The notes below the pieces were generated by a model. It searched no databases. It was not told where the DNA came from and saw only the letters and a list, made by a program, of their open reading frames with translations. Below are positions 7,915 through 15,465 of a stretch of DNA of 41,292 nucleotides, piece by piece; position 1 is the stretch's first letter, and each line of letters starts with the position of its first letter. Source of the stretch: Alphaproteobacteria bacterium CG1_02_46_17 (GTDB lineage Bacteria > Pseudomonadota > Alphaproteobacteria > Micavibrionales > Micavibrionaceae); the NCBI GenBank assembly GCA_001871905.1, contig MNUG01000039.1, positions 1 to 41,292 on the forward strand, in the 5' to 3' direction. Made by a program: the position numbers and the translations under genes.

Positions 7915-8925
7915 GTGATGACACGCGGAAAAATCACATGTATAGGAAACGCTTGTACGGATATTGTTGCCCGTGCTGATGACGATTTTATTCAAAAACA
8001 CGCCCTAAGGAAATCATACTGCTCTGATATAAAAAATATAGAAACATTAAATCGTATAAAGTCAGATTTGAATCATTATGAGTTAATCCCCGGTGGTGCC
8101 GCCGCGAATACAGCTCACACACTTTCAACTCTGGGTGATGAGGTCGCCTTTATTGCGCTTTGCGCAAAAGATGCTGAAGGATTGCACTTCAAAAAGGACC
8201 TAGAACAAAACGGTGTCACCTCCCACATTTATATACTTGAAGAGGGCACGGGACAGTCCACACAGGTTTTGAGTTTTATAACACCAGACGGGGATAGAAC
8301 CTTTGCCAGTTATAATGGCGTAGCACAACATTTCTGCAAAAAGCATATTCCCGAAGACGTCATTGAGCAAAGCTCTCTTTTATATCTGGACGGATACACA
8401 TTTTGCTCCCCCGACACAGCTTCGGCTTATGTTGAAAGCATTGGAAGTCTCCATTCAAGAAACGGTCTAGCCTGTCTGAATGTCGGGGATCGCAGCATCA
8501 TTGAAACCAGAAAACAAGATGTTCTTTCGACCTTGCAGCTCTGTGATGGGTTTATTTGTAACAAAGCAGAAGCTGCCGCTCTCTACGGAGATGACAAATC
8601 ATTTGAATTTCTCGCCAAAAGAATGTTGGACGAATTTCAATTCGGCGCCATCACCGATGGTGACAACGGAGCATATATCTTTCGGAACGGAGAGATCATT
8701 TATCAACCGGCAGATGACATTTCACATTTGAAAGACGTTGACAGTATCGGAGCAGGAGACCACTTTGCGGCCGCAATTCTTCACGGCATCCATCATGATC
8801 TTGAATTGGAAAGAATTGGAAAATTGGCCAATTTATGTGCCGTTGATTGCCTGTCCCATCTGGGCGGTCGCCCCTTGGGAGGAAAAGGATCATTAAAGCA
8901 TCTCGTCGAACAATCAAAAAACTGA
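7915..8925 (+). CDS. PfkB-family carbohydrate/nucleoside kinase
   Basis: A 336-residue ribokinase-fold kinase. It starts with TCIGNACTDIVA (residues 8-19), has the substrate-binding glycine turn PGGAAANTAHTL (59-70) and the C-terminal PfkB signature DSIGAGDHFAAAIL with the catalytic base Asp282. The N-terminal arrangement (GNA-x-x-DI followed by a long insertion before the PGG turn) is like the adenosine-kinase-type protein at 15466-16449, so a nucleoside substrate is more likely than a sugar phosphate; this is inference. The start is GTG 7915 or the ATG directly after it; neither has a strong ribosome site. It is followed 12 bases later by a deaminase gene, almost certainly one operon, and is divergent from the LOG/HAM1-like gene. 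Confidence 0.85.
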   Translation: MMTRGKITCIGNACTDIVARADDDFIQKHALRKSYCSDIKNIETLNRIKSDLNHYELIPGGAAANTAHTLSTLGDEVAFIALCAKDAEGLHFKKDLEQNGVTSHIYILEEGTGQSTQVLSFITPDGDRTFASYNGVAQHFCKKHIPEDVIEQSSLLYLDGYTFCSPDTASAYVESIGSLHSRNGLACLNVGDRSIIETRKQDVLSTLQLCDGFICNKAEAAALYGDDKSFEFLAKRMLDEFQFGAITDGDNGAYIFRNGEIIYQPADDISHLKDVDSIGAGDHFAAAILHGIHHDLELERIGKLANLCAVDCLSHLGGRPLGGKGSLKHLVEQSKN

Positions 8926-8937
8926 TACGCTGCACAC

Positions 8938-9930
8938 ATGAATGATCCTTATCTATCCATACAATCCGCCGTAGATGTCGTCCTGACCAGCCCGCACCCT
9001 GAAAACAAAGTTGCGGCTTGCCTGTTCAACCAGCAAAAAAGCCTGACCAGAACCAACGAATGGCCAGCAGCAATATTCGATAAAATCGGAACCACCCGTA
9101 TAGGCGACAGCAGCGGCACAATCCATGCCGAAGTCAACTGCCTGCTCCATTTCGAAGACCGCACCGATGGAACAGAAATCGCCATCACCGACCCTTGCTG
9201 TCCGAATTGCGCCAAATCCATTGCAGAATCAGGGATCAAAACCGTTTACATCGACCATAAAGGGTTTCTCAAAGACTTTGCCATCCGGCGCGGCAATGAA
9301 TTTCAAGACATGTCTTTGAGCATCATGGCTCATGCCGGAATCAGTATTTATGAGATCAACCGCAAAGAAAAAAAAATCGGAATCATTTATCAACCGGAAC
9401 AAGGGTACATCCCTCCTGAAGACAACCCGATAGAAATCATCAAGCAGATTATTCCAGCTACTCCTGACTCCTTCCAGAACTTGATTGATAATGTACGGAT
9501 CAAACATCCATCATGGGGATGCGCCTTTGCCACAAATCAGGTGGGCGAGATTTTCTCACTCGTTGCATCAAGCCATGCCGCCGTCGGGTTTTCACAAGAA
9601 CGTTTCGAAAAGGAAGGACAGCCCTCTCCTCAAGCCATAGATGGTAAAAAATACAGCTTCTATCTCAGCCCACTCAATCGACTTCTGTTCGGTGCGGCAA
9701 AACATGGCCTTAAATTAATGGAAACATATATCTGGACATCCGTCACGCCCACTTCGCGCGAACTGGTTAATCTGGTTGGTGCAGGATATAAAACACTGGC
9801 TATCGGCAACATTGATCAATGCGACACAACTGACCCACAAGACAAGCCGAGTGACGCCATATCGACACTAAAAAGTGCAGGAATCATGACCTTCCACACA
9901 TTAAAGAGAACATATAGTCGAATCAGTTAA
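8938..9930 (+). CDS. Deaminase-fold protein with a degenerate second half
   Basis: A 330-residue protein. Its N-terminal half carries the zinc-deaminase signature: HAE (H63, E65) followed by DPCCPNCAKSI, in which C88 and C91 would complete the zinc site, as in CMP/dCMP-type deaminases. An extra cysteine (C87) precedes the CxxC. The C-terminal half (about residues 175-320) has the same order of elements (WGCAFATNQVGEIF, then LSPLNRLLFGAAKHGLKLMETYIWTS, then TPTSRELVNLVGAGYKTLAIGN), but the HAE and PCxxC positions are replaced. It therefore looks like an internal duplication with one catalytic and one structural or regulatory half. Substrate unknown: cytidine, dCMP or a modified base are possible. 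It is 12 bases from the PfkB gene. Confidence 0.75.
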   Translation: MNDPYLSIQSAVDVVLTSPHPENKVAACLFNQQKSLTRTNEWPAAIFDKIGTTRIGDSSGTIHAEVNCLLHFEDRTDGTEIAITDPCCPNCAKSIAESGIKTVYIDHKGFLKDFAIRRGNEFQDMSLSIMAHAGISIYEINRKEKKIGIIYQPEQGYIPPEDNPIEIIKQIIPATPDSFQNLIDNVRIKHPSWGCAFATNQVGEIFSLVASSHAAVGFSQERFEKEGQPSPQAIDGKKYSFYLSPLNRLLFGAAKHGLKLMETYIWTSVTPTSRELVNLVGAGYKTLAIGNIDQCDTTDPQDKPSDAISTLKSAGIMTFHTLKRTYSRIS

Positions 9931-10006
9931 CTTTGAGGCAAGAAACGAGCGACGACCCGTATTGGACATACGTTAGGAGCGATGTGACGATGGATAAAAG
10001 TTAAGT
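9926..10006. other. Structured 3' region or repeat element
   Basis: TTAACTTT at 9927-9934, overlapping the deaminase stop codon, is answered by AAAGTTAA at 9997-10004. Between them sits a perfect hairpin, CGTAT-TGGAC-ATACG at 9958-9972, flanked by two GAGCGA phrases. It could be an RNA fold ending the + strand operon or a degenerate mobile repeat. There is no T-tract, so it is not a standard terminator. Low confidence. Confidence 0.35.
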
Positions 10007-10029
10007 GAAAAGACTATAATATAGTTGGA

Positions 10030-10476
10030 TCAGAATAGGCCCTGATGATGGCGCTTCATCATCTCGACAATATCCTGCTCGAGAAAATCAAAAGCGCGGG
10101 CAATTTCTTCAATCATCACTTCACGCAGCAAGCCGCTGAGGTCTTCTCCGGTTTCACACCACAAATCCAAAATCGGACGGCGATAAAGAACCAGTTCATC
10201 ATCACTGTTTGCAACTTTTTTCTCAACACCCGGAGAAATTTCTTTTCCAGAGCGATATAAAGCCAAAAGTTCATACGGAGAACCCAACTCCATATCCTGC
10301 TCAATCACTTCATCTGGAAATTCTTCAACCAACAAATCCAGATCTTCTATTTTTGCGATTAGTTCGTCCGGCAATGTCTCAAGAACCTGTTGTGCCAGAA
10401 CGCCCAGATCATCCCCACTCGGTGGAGACGCAAAATTCATAACGATCTCTTGTCTGGATGAAGCTCTTGCAGTCAT
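10030..10476 (-). CDS. Zincin_1-like protein lacking the HExxH histidines
   Basis: The 148-residue protein matches the small metallopeptidase family formerly called DUF1025 (Zincin_1) from end to end: an N-terminal helix with LAQQVLETLP, the acidic EDLDLLVEEFPDE stretch, GSPYELLALYRSG, and DELVLYRRPILDLWCETGEDLSGLLREV. In the family this leads into HEIGHHFG. Here the same position (123-130) reads EEIARAFD, so both zinc-binding histidines are gone while the middle Glu remains. It is probably an inactive relative with a binding role. The start at 10476 has GAGG 11 bases upstream; an in-frame ATG at 10440 with weaker AGAGA fits the usual family N-terminus and is a real alternative. Neighbours on the same strand are the PIN-like pair. 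Confidence 0.7.
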   Translation of the reverse strand: MTARASSRQEIVMNFASPPSGDDLGVLAQQVLETLPDELIAKIEDLDLLVEEFPDEVIEQDMELGSPYELLALYRSGKEISPGVEKKVANSDDELVLYRRPILDLWCETGEDLSGLLREVMIEEIARAFDFLEQDIVEMMKRHHQGLF

Positions 10477-10597
10477 AGATTTAGGTGCCTCTGTCAGGGT
10501 TCTCTACGTCTAGAATCAACTGGATGATTCGTAGTTTAGCAAGAAAACCATCAATGGGACAATAGGGTATGGAAACAACCATGGACTATATCAATAT

Positions 10598-11521
10598 TTA
10601 CGCAACCATAAGCCCCACATTGCGCGGCACTCCTCCCTCCAGCACTTTGAAGTGTTGTTTCATATTGAGACGAACCCGATCAGGAAGTTCTGATATTTCG
10701 CGCAACCTGACACGTCTGTCTTGCCCCGAGACACGATGAAATTCATCAACAACTCTCAGCAACTCAGGAAATGAGCTTCCGGGTTCGGGGCGAACTCCAT
10801 CCTTATCCAAAATATAGCTGGCAGATTCACAACTATACGCAGCCTTCATAATGTCTCGCGCATATTCTTTATAATGATCTGCATGCTCTAATCTTGTCAT
10901 CCCTGTATCGGTCACATGAAACACAACATTGACATCATCAAACATAATCTTATCCGGATGCGCGACAACTTGAATGCGACGTATCCATTGATCTCTGGCG
11001 AGGTCAGTCAAATCACTATCCCTGCTGATGATAATGTGTTTGGTCTGCCGCTTCCTTTTCATATCAGACGATTTTTCATCTTTCAAAGCAAACCACGGAC
11101 GATTAAAAAGGAAATCATCCATATAACCTCCCATTCCTTCTAGATAGACATGGGATAAATTGGGCAATACTTGCGATAGTTCAGGAACCAGTCCATATGG
11201 AAGATTCTCATCAAACAAGATACTAACCTTCTTGCTACGAAAATTCTTTTTATAAAGAGGATGATTATCAAGGTTGGTCGCGGCGAAAGCTTCGCAAAGG
11301 CGAATATCTCTTTCTTTCAGATCAGGAAAATTGTCCTTCAATGTTCCATTTGCAGACTGCTCAAATATAGTCCGAAGAGCAACATAATCATAGACTTCTT
11401 GATCTCCTCCATTCCCTCTAAAAATCCGCAGAAAATATTCGCCGTCTCCATCCCACCCGACTTTCACAACGCGGCCTGCCTTGCATTTTCTCTCTGGGTC
11501 TTCCACGATAACTGCGTCCAT
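10598..11521 (-). CDS. PIN-like (DUF5615-type) protein, tandem copy 2
   Basis: A 307-residue protein. Its central part resembles DUF5615 PIN-like proteins: strand plus acidic motif KKVSILFDENLP (D104, E105), a second acidic pair in GGYMDDFLF (D135/D136), and the strand HIIISRDSDLTDL (D168, D170). These match the usual LVDENLP ... D-x-x-I ... TRDxDF order, so a PIN-fold nuclease active site is plausible. About 95 N-terminal and 110 C-terminal residues are extra to that family. The ATG at 11521 has an excellent GGGAG site and begins 14 bases after the upstream PIN-like gene; a longer frame to 11554 overlaps that gene and is rejected. No short antitoxin-like gene (e.g. DUF433) is adjacent. RNase activity is inferred. 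Confidence 0.6.
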   Translation of the reverse strand: MDAVIVEDPERKCKAGRVVKVGWDGDGEYFLRIFRGNGGDQEVYDYVALRTIFEQSANGTLKDNFPDLKERDIRLCEAFAATNLDNHPLYKKNFRSKKVSILFDENLPYGLVPELSQVLPNLSHVYLEGMGGYMDDFLFNRPWFALKDEKSSDMKRKRQTKHIIISRDSDLTDLARDQWIRRIQVVAHPDKIMFDDVNVVFHVTDTGMTRLEHADHYKEYARDIMKAAYSCESASYILDKDGVRPEPGSSFPELLRVVDEFHRVSGQDRRVRLREISELPDRVRLNMKQHFKVLEGGVPRNVGLMVA

Positions 11522-11535
11522 TTTCTCTCTCCCTG

Positions 11536-12324
11536 TCACGCCACTTCGAGGCAACGCGATCTTTGATGATGTTTTATTTGTGCAGATATTGCCATCCGGT
11601 TCATATCCCGATGACTCACAATCTTTTCAAGCGGGTCAACCGGACGCCATTCTTCGGGCGCAAGGAGCAGTCTCCCGTCAACAAATCCTTCTTCACGGGA
11701 TATTTTCACCAAGGGTGTTTTCCGGTTAATTACAGCCTGCCTGACCTCGGCACTGCAGCGTTCGATAACATGACGAATGGTTTTCGGCGATGCATTTTCG
11801 GGAACATCAAGATGAACAATCAAGGGGAATCTATTCCGGACACGCCGGCTCGAACTATTTTTGATTTCCCTGAAATGTCGAAGAGCGATTGCTGTCAAAT
11901 CTTCATCTTCACTATCCTGCCGGATATCTCTGGTCAGGATCACGTCGTACTGTTGACGGACAGCGAAATCAAACAACTCGGGATCCTTCCATCCTTTTTT
12001 GACACCGATGGCAGGCCCCAGACGATCCCACAAAACGGGGAATGTAATTTTCCTGGAAATATTTTCATCGACGATCGTTCGGATATCGGAAAAGCGCTTG
12101 GGCTCTTCACCCTCAAACCAATCAGGGGACGGATTTTTTGATTTGAATTCTTTATAAAGAAAAGGAGTAACGGACATCAATTCCGGAGAAGACTCTCCCG
12201 CCAACATTCCGAAATAGCTGGACAGCCTGAATTCGACAGCGTCACCACGGCGATCATACAGACGCTGTAATAATGGATCTTTTTTATCCAGATCCAAAAA
12301 AATTTCCCGATGGGGTGAACGCAT
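11536..12324 (-). CDS. PIN-like (DUF5615-type) protein, tandem copy 1
   Basis: A 262-residue protein with the same acidic skeleton as its downstream neighbour: IRTIVDENIS (D86, E87), GWKDPELFDFA (D114) and YDVILTRDIRQDSEDEDL (D133). The spacing is right for one PIN-like fold at about residues 80-150. The N-terminal 75 residues and the C-terminal 110 residues are not recognised. The start codon at 12324 has AGGGA six bases upstream. The two genes form a probable operon with a 14-base gap. Sequence identity between them is low apart from the motifs, so this is an old duplication or a pair of distinct family members that may form a heterodimer. Function unknown; a toxin or RNA-processing role is inference. 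Confidence 0.6.
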   Translation of the reverse strand: MRSPHREIFLDLDKKDPLLQRLYDRRGDAVEFRLSSYFGMLAGESSPELMSVTPFLYKEFKSKNPSPDWFEGEEPKRFSDIRTIVDENISRKITFPVLWDRLGPAIGVKKGWKDPELFDFAVRQQYDVILTRDIRQDSEDEDLTAIALRHFREIKNSSSRRVRNRFPLIVHLDVPENASPKTIRHVIERCSAEVRQAVINRKTPLVKISREEGFVDGRLLLAPEEWRPVDPLEKIVSHRDMNRMAISAQIKHHQRSRCLEVA

Positions 12325-12424
12325 TGAACTTCCCTGACTTTTTTATGAATAGACATAAGCAGAAGAATGCAGGGAGATGCAATAAAAAAAAGGTTAATCT
12401 TCAGAGAATTTCCAACAAGAGCAA

Positions 12425-13369
12425 TTACAAAGTCAATTTCTCGGCTTGCGGCATATCATCAAGACGCGCCAGAATATCATCCAGAAATGGTATTGCCGCT
12501 TGCGTCCCGACTTTAAGACAAGTCAAGCTTCCGGCAACGCTGGCAAGCCGCATAGCCTCGGGCAAAGTCTTGCCTTCATGGATAGCCGCCGCAAATGTTC
12601 CGCAAAACGCGTCTCCTGCTCCGGAGATATCAATCACTTCGCTTTGATCGAGAGGCATAATAGGAACACCCCATGCCTCGCCATCTTTGGTCACGGCAAC
12701 AGACCCTTTGGACCCAAGAGTAATGAGGCAAGTCATTTGTCCTTCTATTGCCAAGGCCTGCGCCAGCTTCAAAGCATTATTCCCAACAACAAGATGAAGT
12801 TTTTCAGCAATCTGGCGCGCCTCGATGCTGTTCACAATCAGGTAATCAATATGCCCCATGGCTTTGCGCGGAATCATAATCGCCGGAGCCAGATTAAGAA
12901 CAGTAATCAACCCATGTTCCTTGGCACGTTCCAACAGAGTTACAGTTTCTTCAACGGGCAATTCCATTTGCATCAGCAACATATTTTGCTTGATCAGAAT
13001 TTCGTCGGGAACCTGTTCATTTGACACCTCGACATTGGCTCCAGACATAACAATAATCTGGTTTTCGCCTGTTTTATCTTTGGCCACCATGGCGCAGCCA
13101 GTTGGCAAATCATCGGAATAAGCAACACCCGACACCATCACGCCTTGGGATTTCAAATATTCCCGTACCAACTTACCGTAATTGTCATTCCCGACGCGAC
13201 CAATCATCGCAACCTTGCCGCCAAACCGCGAAGCAGCCAAAGCCTGATTGCCGCCCTTGCCACCGGATGACAAAATATAATCAGAAGATAAAACCGTCTC
13301 TCCCGCGACTGGCAACCTTTCCAGCGAGATCGAGAAATCCATATTCAAAGAACCAAAAACTATAATCAT
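12425..13369 (-). CDS. rbsK: Ribokinase family sugar kinase
   Basis: A 314-residue PfkB-family kinase of the ribokinase type, expected to make ribose 5-phosphate (or a related pentose phosphate) from ATP and the sugar. It shows MIIVFGSLNMDFS at the N-terminus, the substrate loop SSGGKGGNQALAASRFGG (residues 35-51), GRVGNDNYG, and the signature DISGAGDAFCGTFAAA with catalytic Asp253. The GGKGGNQA loop is specific to ribokinases rather than adenosine kinases. The ATG at 13369 matches the usual family start; an extension to 13417 would cover the Fur-box-like site. No ribose transporter is adjacent, so the donor of ribose may be nucleoside or nucleotide breakdown. Divergent from hemA. Confidence 0.88.
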   Translation of the reverse strand: MIIVFGSLNMDFSISLERLPVAGETVLSSDYILSSGGKGGNQALAASRFGGKVAMIGRVGNDNYGKLVREYLKSQGVMVSGVAYSDDLPTGCAMVAKDKTGENQIIVMSGANVEVSNEQVPDEILIKQNMLLMQMELPVEETVTLLERAKEHGLITVLNLAPAIMIPRKAMGHIDYLIVNSIEARQIAEKLHLVVGNNALKLAQALAIEGQMTCLITLGSKGSVAVTKDGEAWGVPIMPLDQSEVIDISGAGDAFCGTFAAAIHEGKTLPEAMRLASVAGSLTCLKVGTQAAIPFLDDILARLDDMPQAEKLTL

Positions 13370-13413
13370 TCTGATAAGATACCATATCAATTTGAATTGT
13401 GTATAAAAAATAA

Positions 13414-13432
13414 GCAAATGATAATCATTCTC
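13414..13432. promoter_or_regulatory. Fur-box-like operator between rbsK and hemA
   Basis: GCAAATGATAATCATTCTC agrees with the 19-base Fur consensus (GATAATGATAATCATTATC) at 16 positions, including the central palindrome ATGATAATCAT. It lies 45 bases upstream of the divergent ribokinase start codon and 82 bases upstream of hemA, just upstream of the predicted hemA -35. Iron control of haem synthesis (through Fur/Mur or a related regulator) is the likely purpose; repression of the ribokinase side is also possible. Inferred from consensus match. Confidence 0.6.
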
Positions 13433-13443
13433 AAAACTTATAT

Positions 13444-13472
13444 TTGGCTTTTGGAAAGTCTGGTTCTATAAA
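13444..13472 (+). promoter_or_regulatory. Predicted hemA promoter
   Basis: TTGGCT at 13444-13449 and TATAAA at 13467-13472 with a 17-base spacer, about 40 bases before the hemA start. The Fur-box-like site ends 11 bases upstream of the -35, so a bound protein would sit beside, not over, this promoter. Confidence 0.45.
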
Positions 13473-13513
13473 TCATAAGGACTGGAAAAAAACCGACTGA
13501 ACCGGGGAACCAC

Positions 13514-14743
13514 ATGATGAATTACCGCAAATTTTTCGATGACCGTCTAGCAGATTTAAGACAAGAAGGACGATACCGGACTTTTGCTACACTTGAGCGC
13601 ATTGTTGGAAAATTTCCGACCGCCCTTTACCATGCTCCCGATGGATCAAGCCGTGAAGTTACAGTCTGGTGTAACAATGACTATCTCGGAATGGGGCAAC
13701 ATCCGAAAGTTCTCTCTGCCATGCATGAATCAATTGATCGCTCTGGCGCAGGTGCAGGCGGCACACGCAATATTTCAGGCACCACAAAATATGTCGTTGA
13801 TCTTGAGGACTCTCTCGCCGACCTTCACAGAAAAGAAGGCGCACTGGTTTTCCCGAGTGGTTACACTGCCAATGAAGGGGCCCTATCCACCATCATCAAA
13901 CTTTTGCCTGAATGCAACGTCTTTTCAGACGAGCTTAATCATGCATCGATGATTCATGGCATTCGTGAAGGCAAATCACAAAAATTTATCTATCGTCACA
14001 ATGACCTCGAGCATCTGGAAACATTGTTGAAGAACGCGCCAGTCAACGTGCCCAAACTAATTGCTTTTGAATCCGTATATTCTATGGAAGGCGACATCGC
14101 ACCCATCGAACAGATTTGTGATTTGGCTGATAAATATGGCGCATTGACCTATCTTGACGAAGTCCACGCCGTTGGCGTTTATGGTCCTCGTGGTGGTGGA
14201 GTTGCCGATGAACGCGGACTGCTCGACCGGATTGACATTCTGGAAGGTACCTTCGGCAAAGCCTATGGACTGATGGGCGGATTCATCACCGCCAATGCGT
14301 CGATCATCGACGCTGTTCGTTCCTATTCCGGAAATTTCATTTTCACCACATCCTTGCCTCCCGTCCTTTGTGCCGGAGCTTTGGCCAGTGTTGAGCATTT
14401 GAAAACTTCGCAAATCGAACGGATGCAAATCCGGAAAAATGTTGCTTTACTGAAATCTTCTCTTGATGCGGCCGGTCTGCAATTTATGAAAGGCCAAAGC
14501 CACATCACGCCTCTATTGGTTGGCGATTCAGTCTGCTGCAAAGCCATTACCGACTGGTTGATGGACGCGCATAATATTTACGTCCAACCGATCAACTACC
14601 CGACTGTTCCACGCGGAACCGAACGGATGCGCCTGACCGCTACCGCAGCCCATAAACCAGAGCATATTCATAAACTGGTCTCTGTTTTACAATCACTATG
14701 GGAAGAAAATCACGGCTTCATCCAGAATATGCGGGTAGCATAA
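13514..14743 (+). CDS. hemA: 5-aminolevulinate synthase
   Basis: PLP enzyme that condenses glycine with succinyl-CoA, the committed step of haem synthesis by the C4 (Shemin) route typical of alphaproteobacteria. The 409-residue length is normal. Visible features are the N-terminal [14 protein letters not shown], the glycine-rich [14 protein letters not shown] (78-91), the cofactor aspartate in DEVHAVG (215-221) and the PLP lysine K249 in [12 protein letters not shown]. The C-terminal [18 protein letters not shown] block is also typical and separates it from biotin-pathway KAPA synthases. The ATG at 13514 is followed at once by a second ATG; GGGGA lies upstream. The terminator at 14774-14802 follows. 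A Fur-box-like site upstream suggests iron control. Confidence 0.95.
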   Translation: MMNYRKFFDDRLADLRQEGRYRTFATLERIVGKFPTALYHAPDGSSREVTVWCNNDYLGMGQHPKVLSAMHESIDRSGAGAGGTRNISGTTKYVVDLEDSLADLHRKEGALVFPSGYTANEGALSTIIKLLPECNVFSDELNHASMIHGIREGKSQKFIYRHNDLEHLETLLKNAPVNVPKLIAFESVYSMEGDIAPIEQICDLADKYGALTYLDEVHAVGVYGPRGGGVADERGLLDRIDILEGTFGKAYGLMGGFITANASIIDAVRSYSGNFIFTTSLPPVLCAGALASVEHLKTSQIERMQIRKNVALLKSSLDAAGLQFMKGQSHITPLLVGDSVCCKAITDWLMDAHNIYVQPINYPTVPRGTERMRLTATAAHKPEHIHKLVSVLQSLWEENHGFIQNMRVA

Positions 14744-14773
14744 CCAAGCCAAAACGAAAAATCAGAAAATTGG

Positions 14774-14802
14774 AAACCCGTATCAGACCGATGCGGGTTT
14801 TT
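14774..14802. terminator. Terminator between hemA and the TetR-type gene
   Basis: AAACCCGTATC and GATGCGGGTTT form an 11-bp stem with one G-T pair and a 5-base loop, followed on the + strand by TTTTTG. It serves hemA and may act weakly in the other direction. Its right half overlaps the stop codon of the convergent regulator gene. Confidence 0.7.
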
Positions 14803-15394
14803 GAATATAGTCAGATAACCATTCCAGACGCCCCAGCGCCCGATCAAGCGCCGACATGGTGCGGGAAATATCCGACGTTTCATCACGCATCCACACACTT
14901 AAAACCCATGCGTAGGACACTCCCAAAGCCAGCACCCGCACAGGGCCAAATAAACCCTTTGTTTCAAGTCCGGATATACGGGCATATTTTTCCAAGGAAG
15001 AAAAATAAAGCTTCAGATCATTTTTCTTTTCACAATTATTCCAGCCATAGGATTTGATAAAAGAAATATGGGCATCCCGTGCATCATTCATGGCATCAAA
15101 ACGATCCATCAACACATCAAATAATCGGTCGCGTTTGGATATGCCTTCATCAACCTGATGCCCTGCAAGAACAAACGCATCAAGGTCAGATACGATTGCA
15201 TGTACTATGTCTTGTTTGGTCGGAAATATTTGTTGGATCGCATCCACCGAAACGCCACATAATGCCGCAATTTCCAAAGGTGACGCAAATTCCCACGCCC
15301 CACGCGACGCCACAACTAACGCCGCGTTCAGAATATCTGCCCGTGAGACCTTACGTGAGTTACCGTTCTTCGACTTGCCTTTTTTCTCTGCCAT
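14783..15394 (-). CDS. TetR-type transcriptional regulator
   Basis: A 203-residue protein. After a Lys-rich start, residues about 15-60 form a TetR-like helix-turn-helix (SRADILNAAL ... SPLEIAALCGVSVDAIQQIFPTKQDIVHAI). The C-terminal half ends in a helix pattern (WVLSVWMRDETSDISRTMSALDRAL) common in alphaproteobacterial TetR proteins and somewhat like the end of COQ9, so a COQ9-like ubiquinone protein is a weaker alternative. The ATG at 15394 is chosen because the frame to 15457 would eat into the neighbour's promoter; there is no clear ribosome site. It is divergent from the PfkB gene across 71 bases and may regulate it. Confidence 0.7.
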   Translation of the reverse strand: MAEKKGKSKNGNSRKVSRADILNAALVVASRGAWEFASPLEIAALCGVSVDAIQQIFPTKQDIVHAIVSDLDAFVLAGHQVDEGISKRDRLFDVLMDRFDAMNDARDAHISFIKSYGWNNCEKKNDLKLYFSSLEKYARISGLETKGLFGPVRVLALGVSYAWVLSVWMRDETSDISRTMSALDRALGRLEWLSDYIQKPASV

Positions 15395-15418
15395 GCTAAA
15401 CACATAGAGCTGAACCAC

Positions 15419-15440
15419 TTGTTTTTCAATTTGTTTTTCA
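15419..15440. promoter_or_regulatory. Phased direct repeat in the TetR/PfkB divergent gap
   Basis: TTGTTTTTCA occurs twice with a 12-base period. The second copy supplies a TTGTTT that lies about 17-18 bases from a weak CATAAA, so the repeat may overlap the PfkB promoter and be an operator for the divergent regulator. Low-complexity chance occurrence is possible. Confidence 0.3.
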
Positions 15441-15465
15441 CTGCACACTAAAGGCATAAACTAAT

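Noticed and set aside
10502-10532. Imperfect inverted repeat (CTAC...GAATCA/TGATTC...GTAG) between the pseudo-zincin and PIN-like genes
   Set aside because: A 5-base asymmetric bulge and no T-tract; could be chance.
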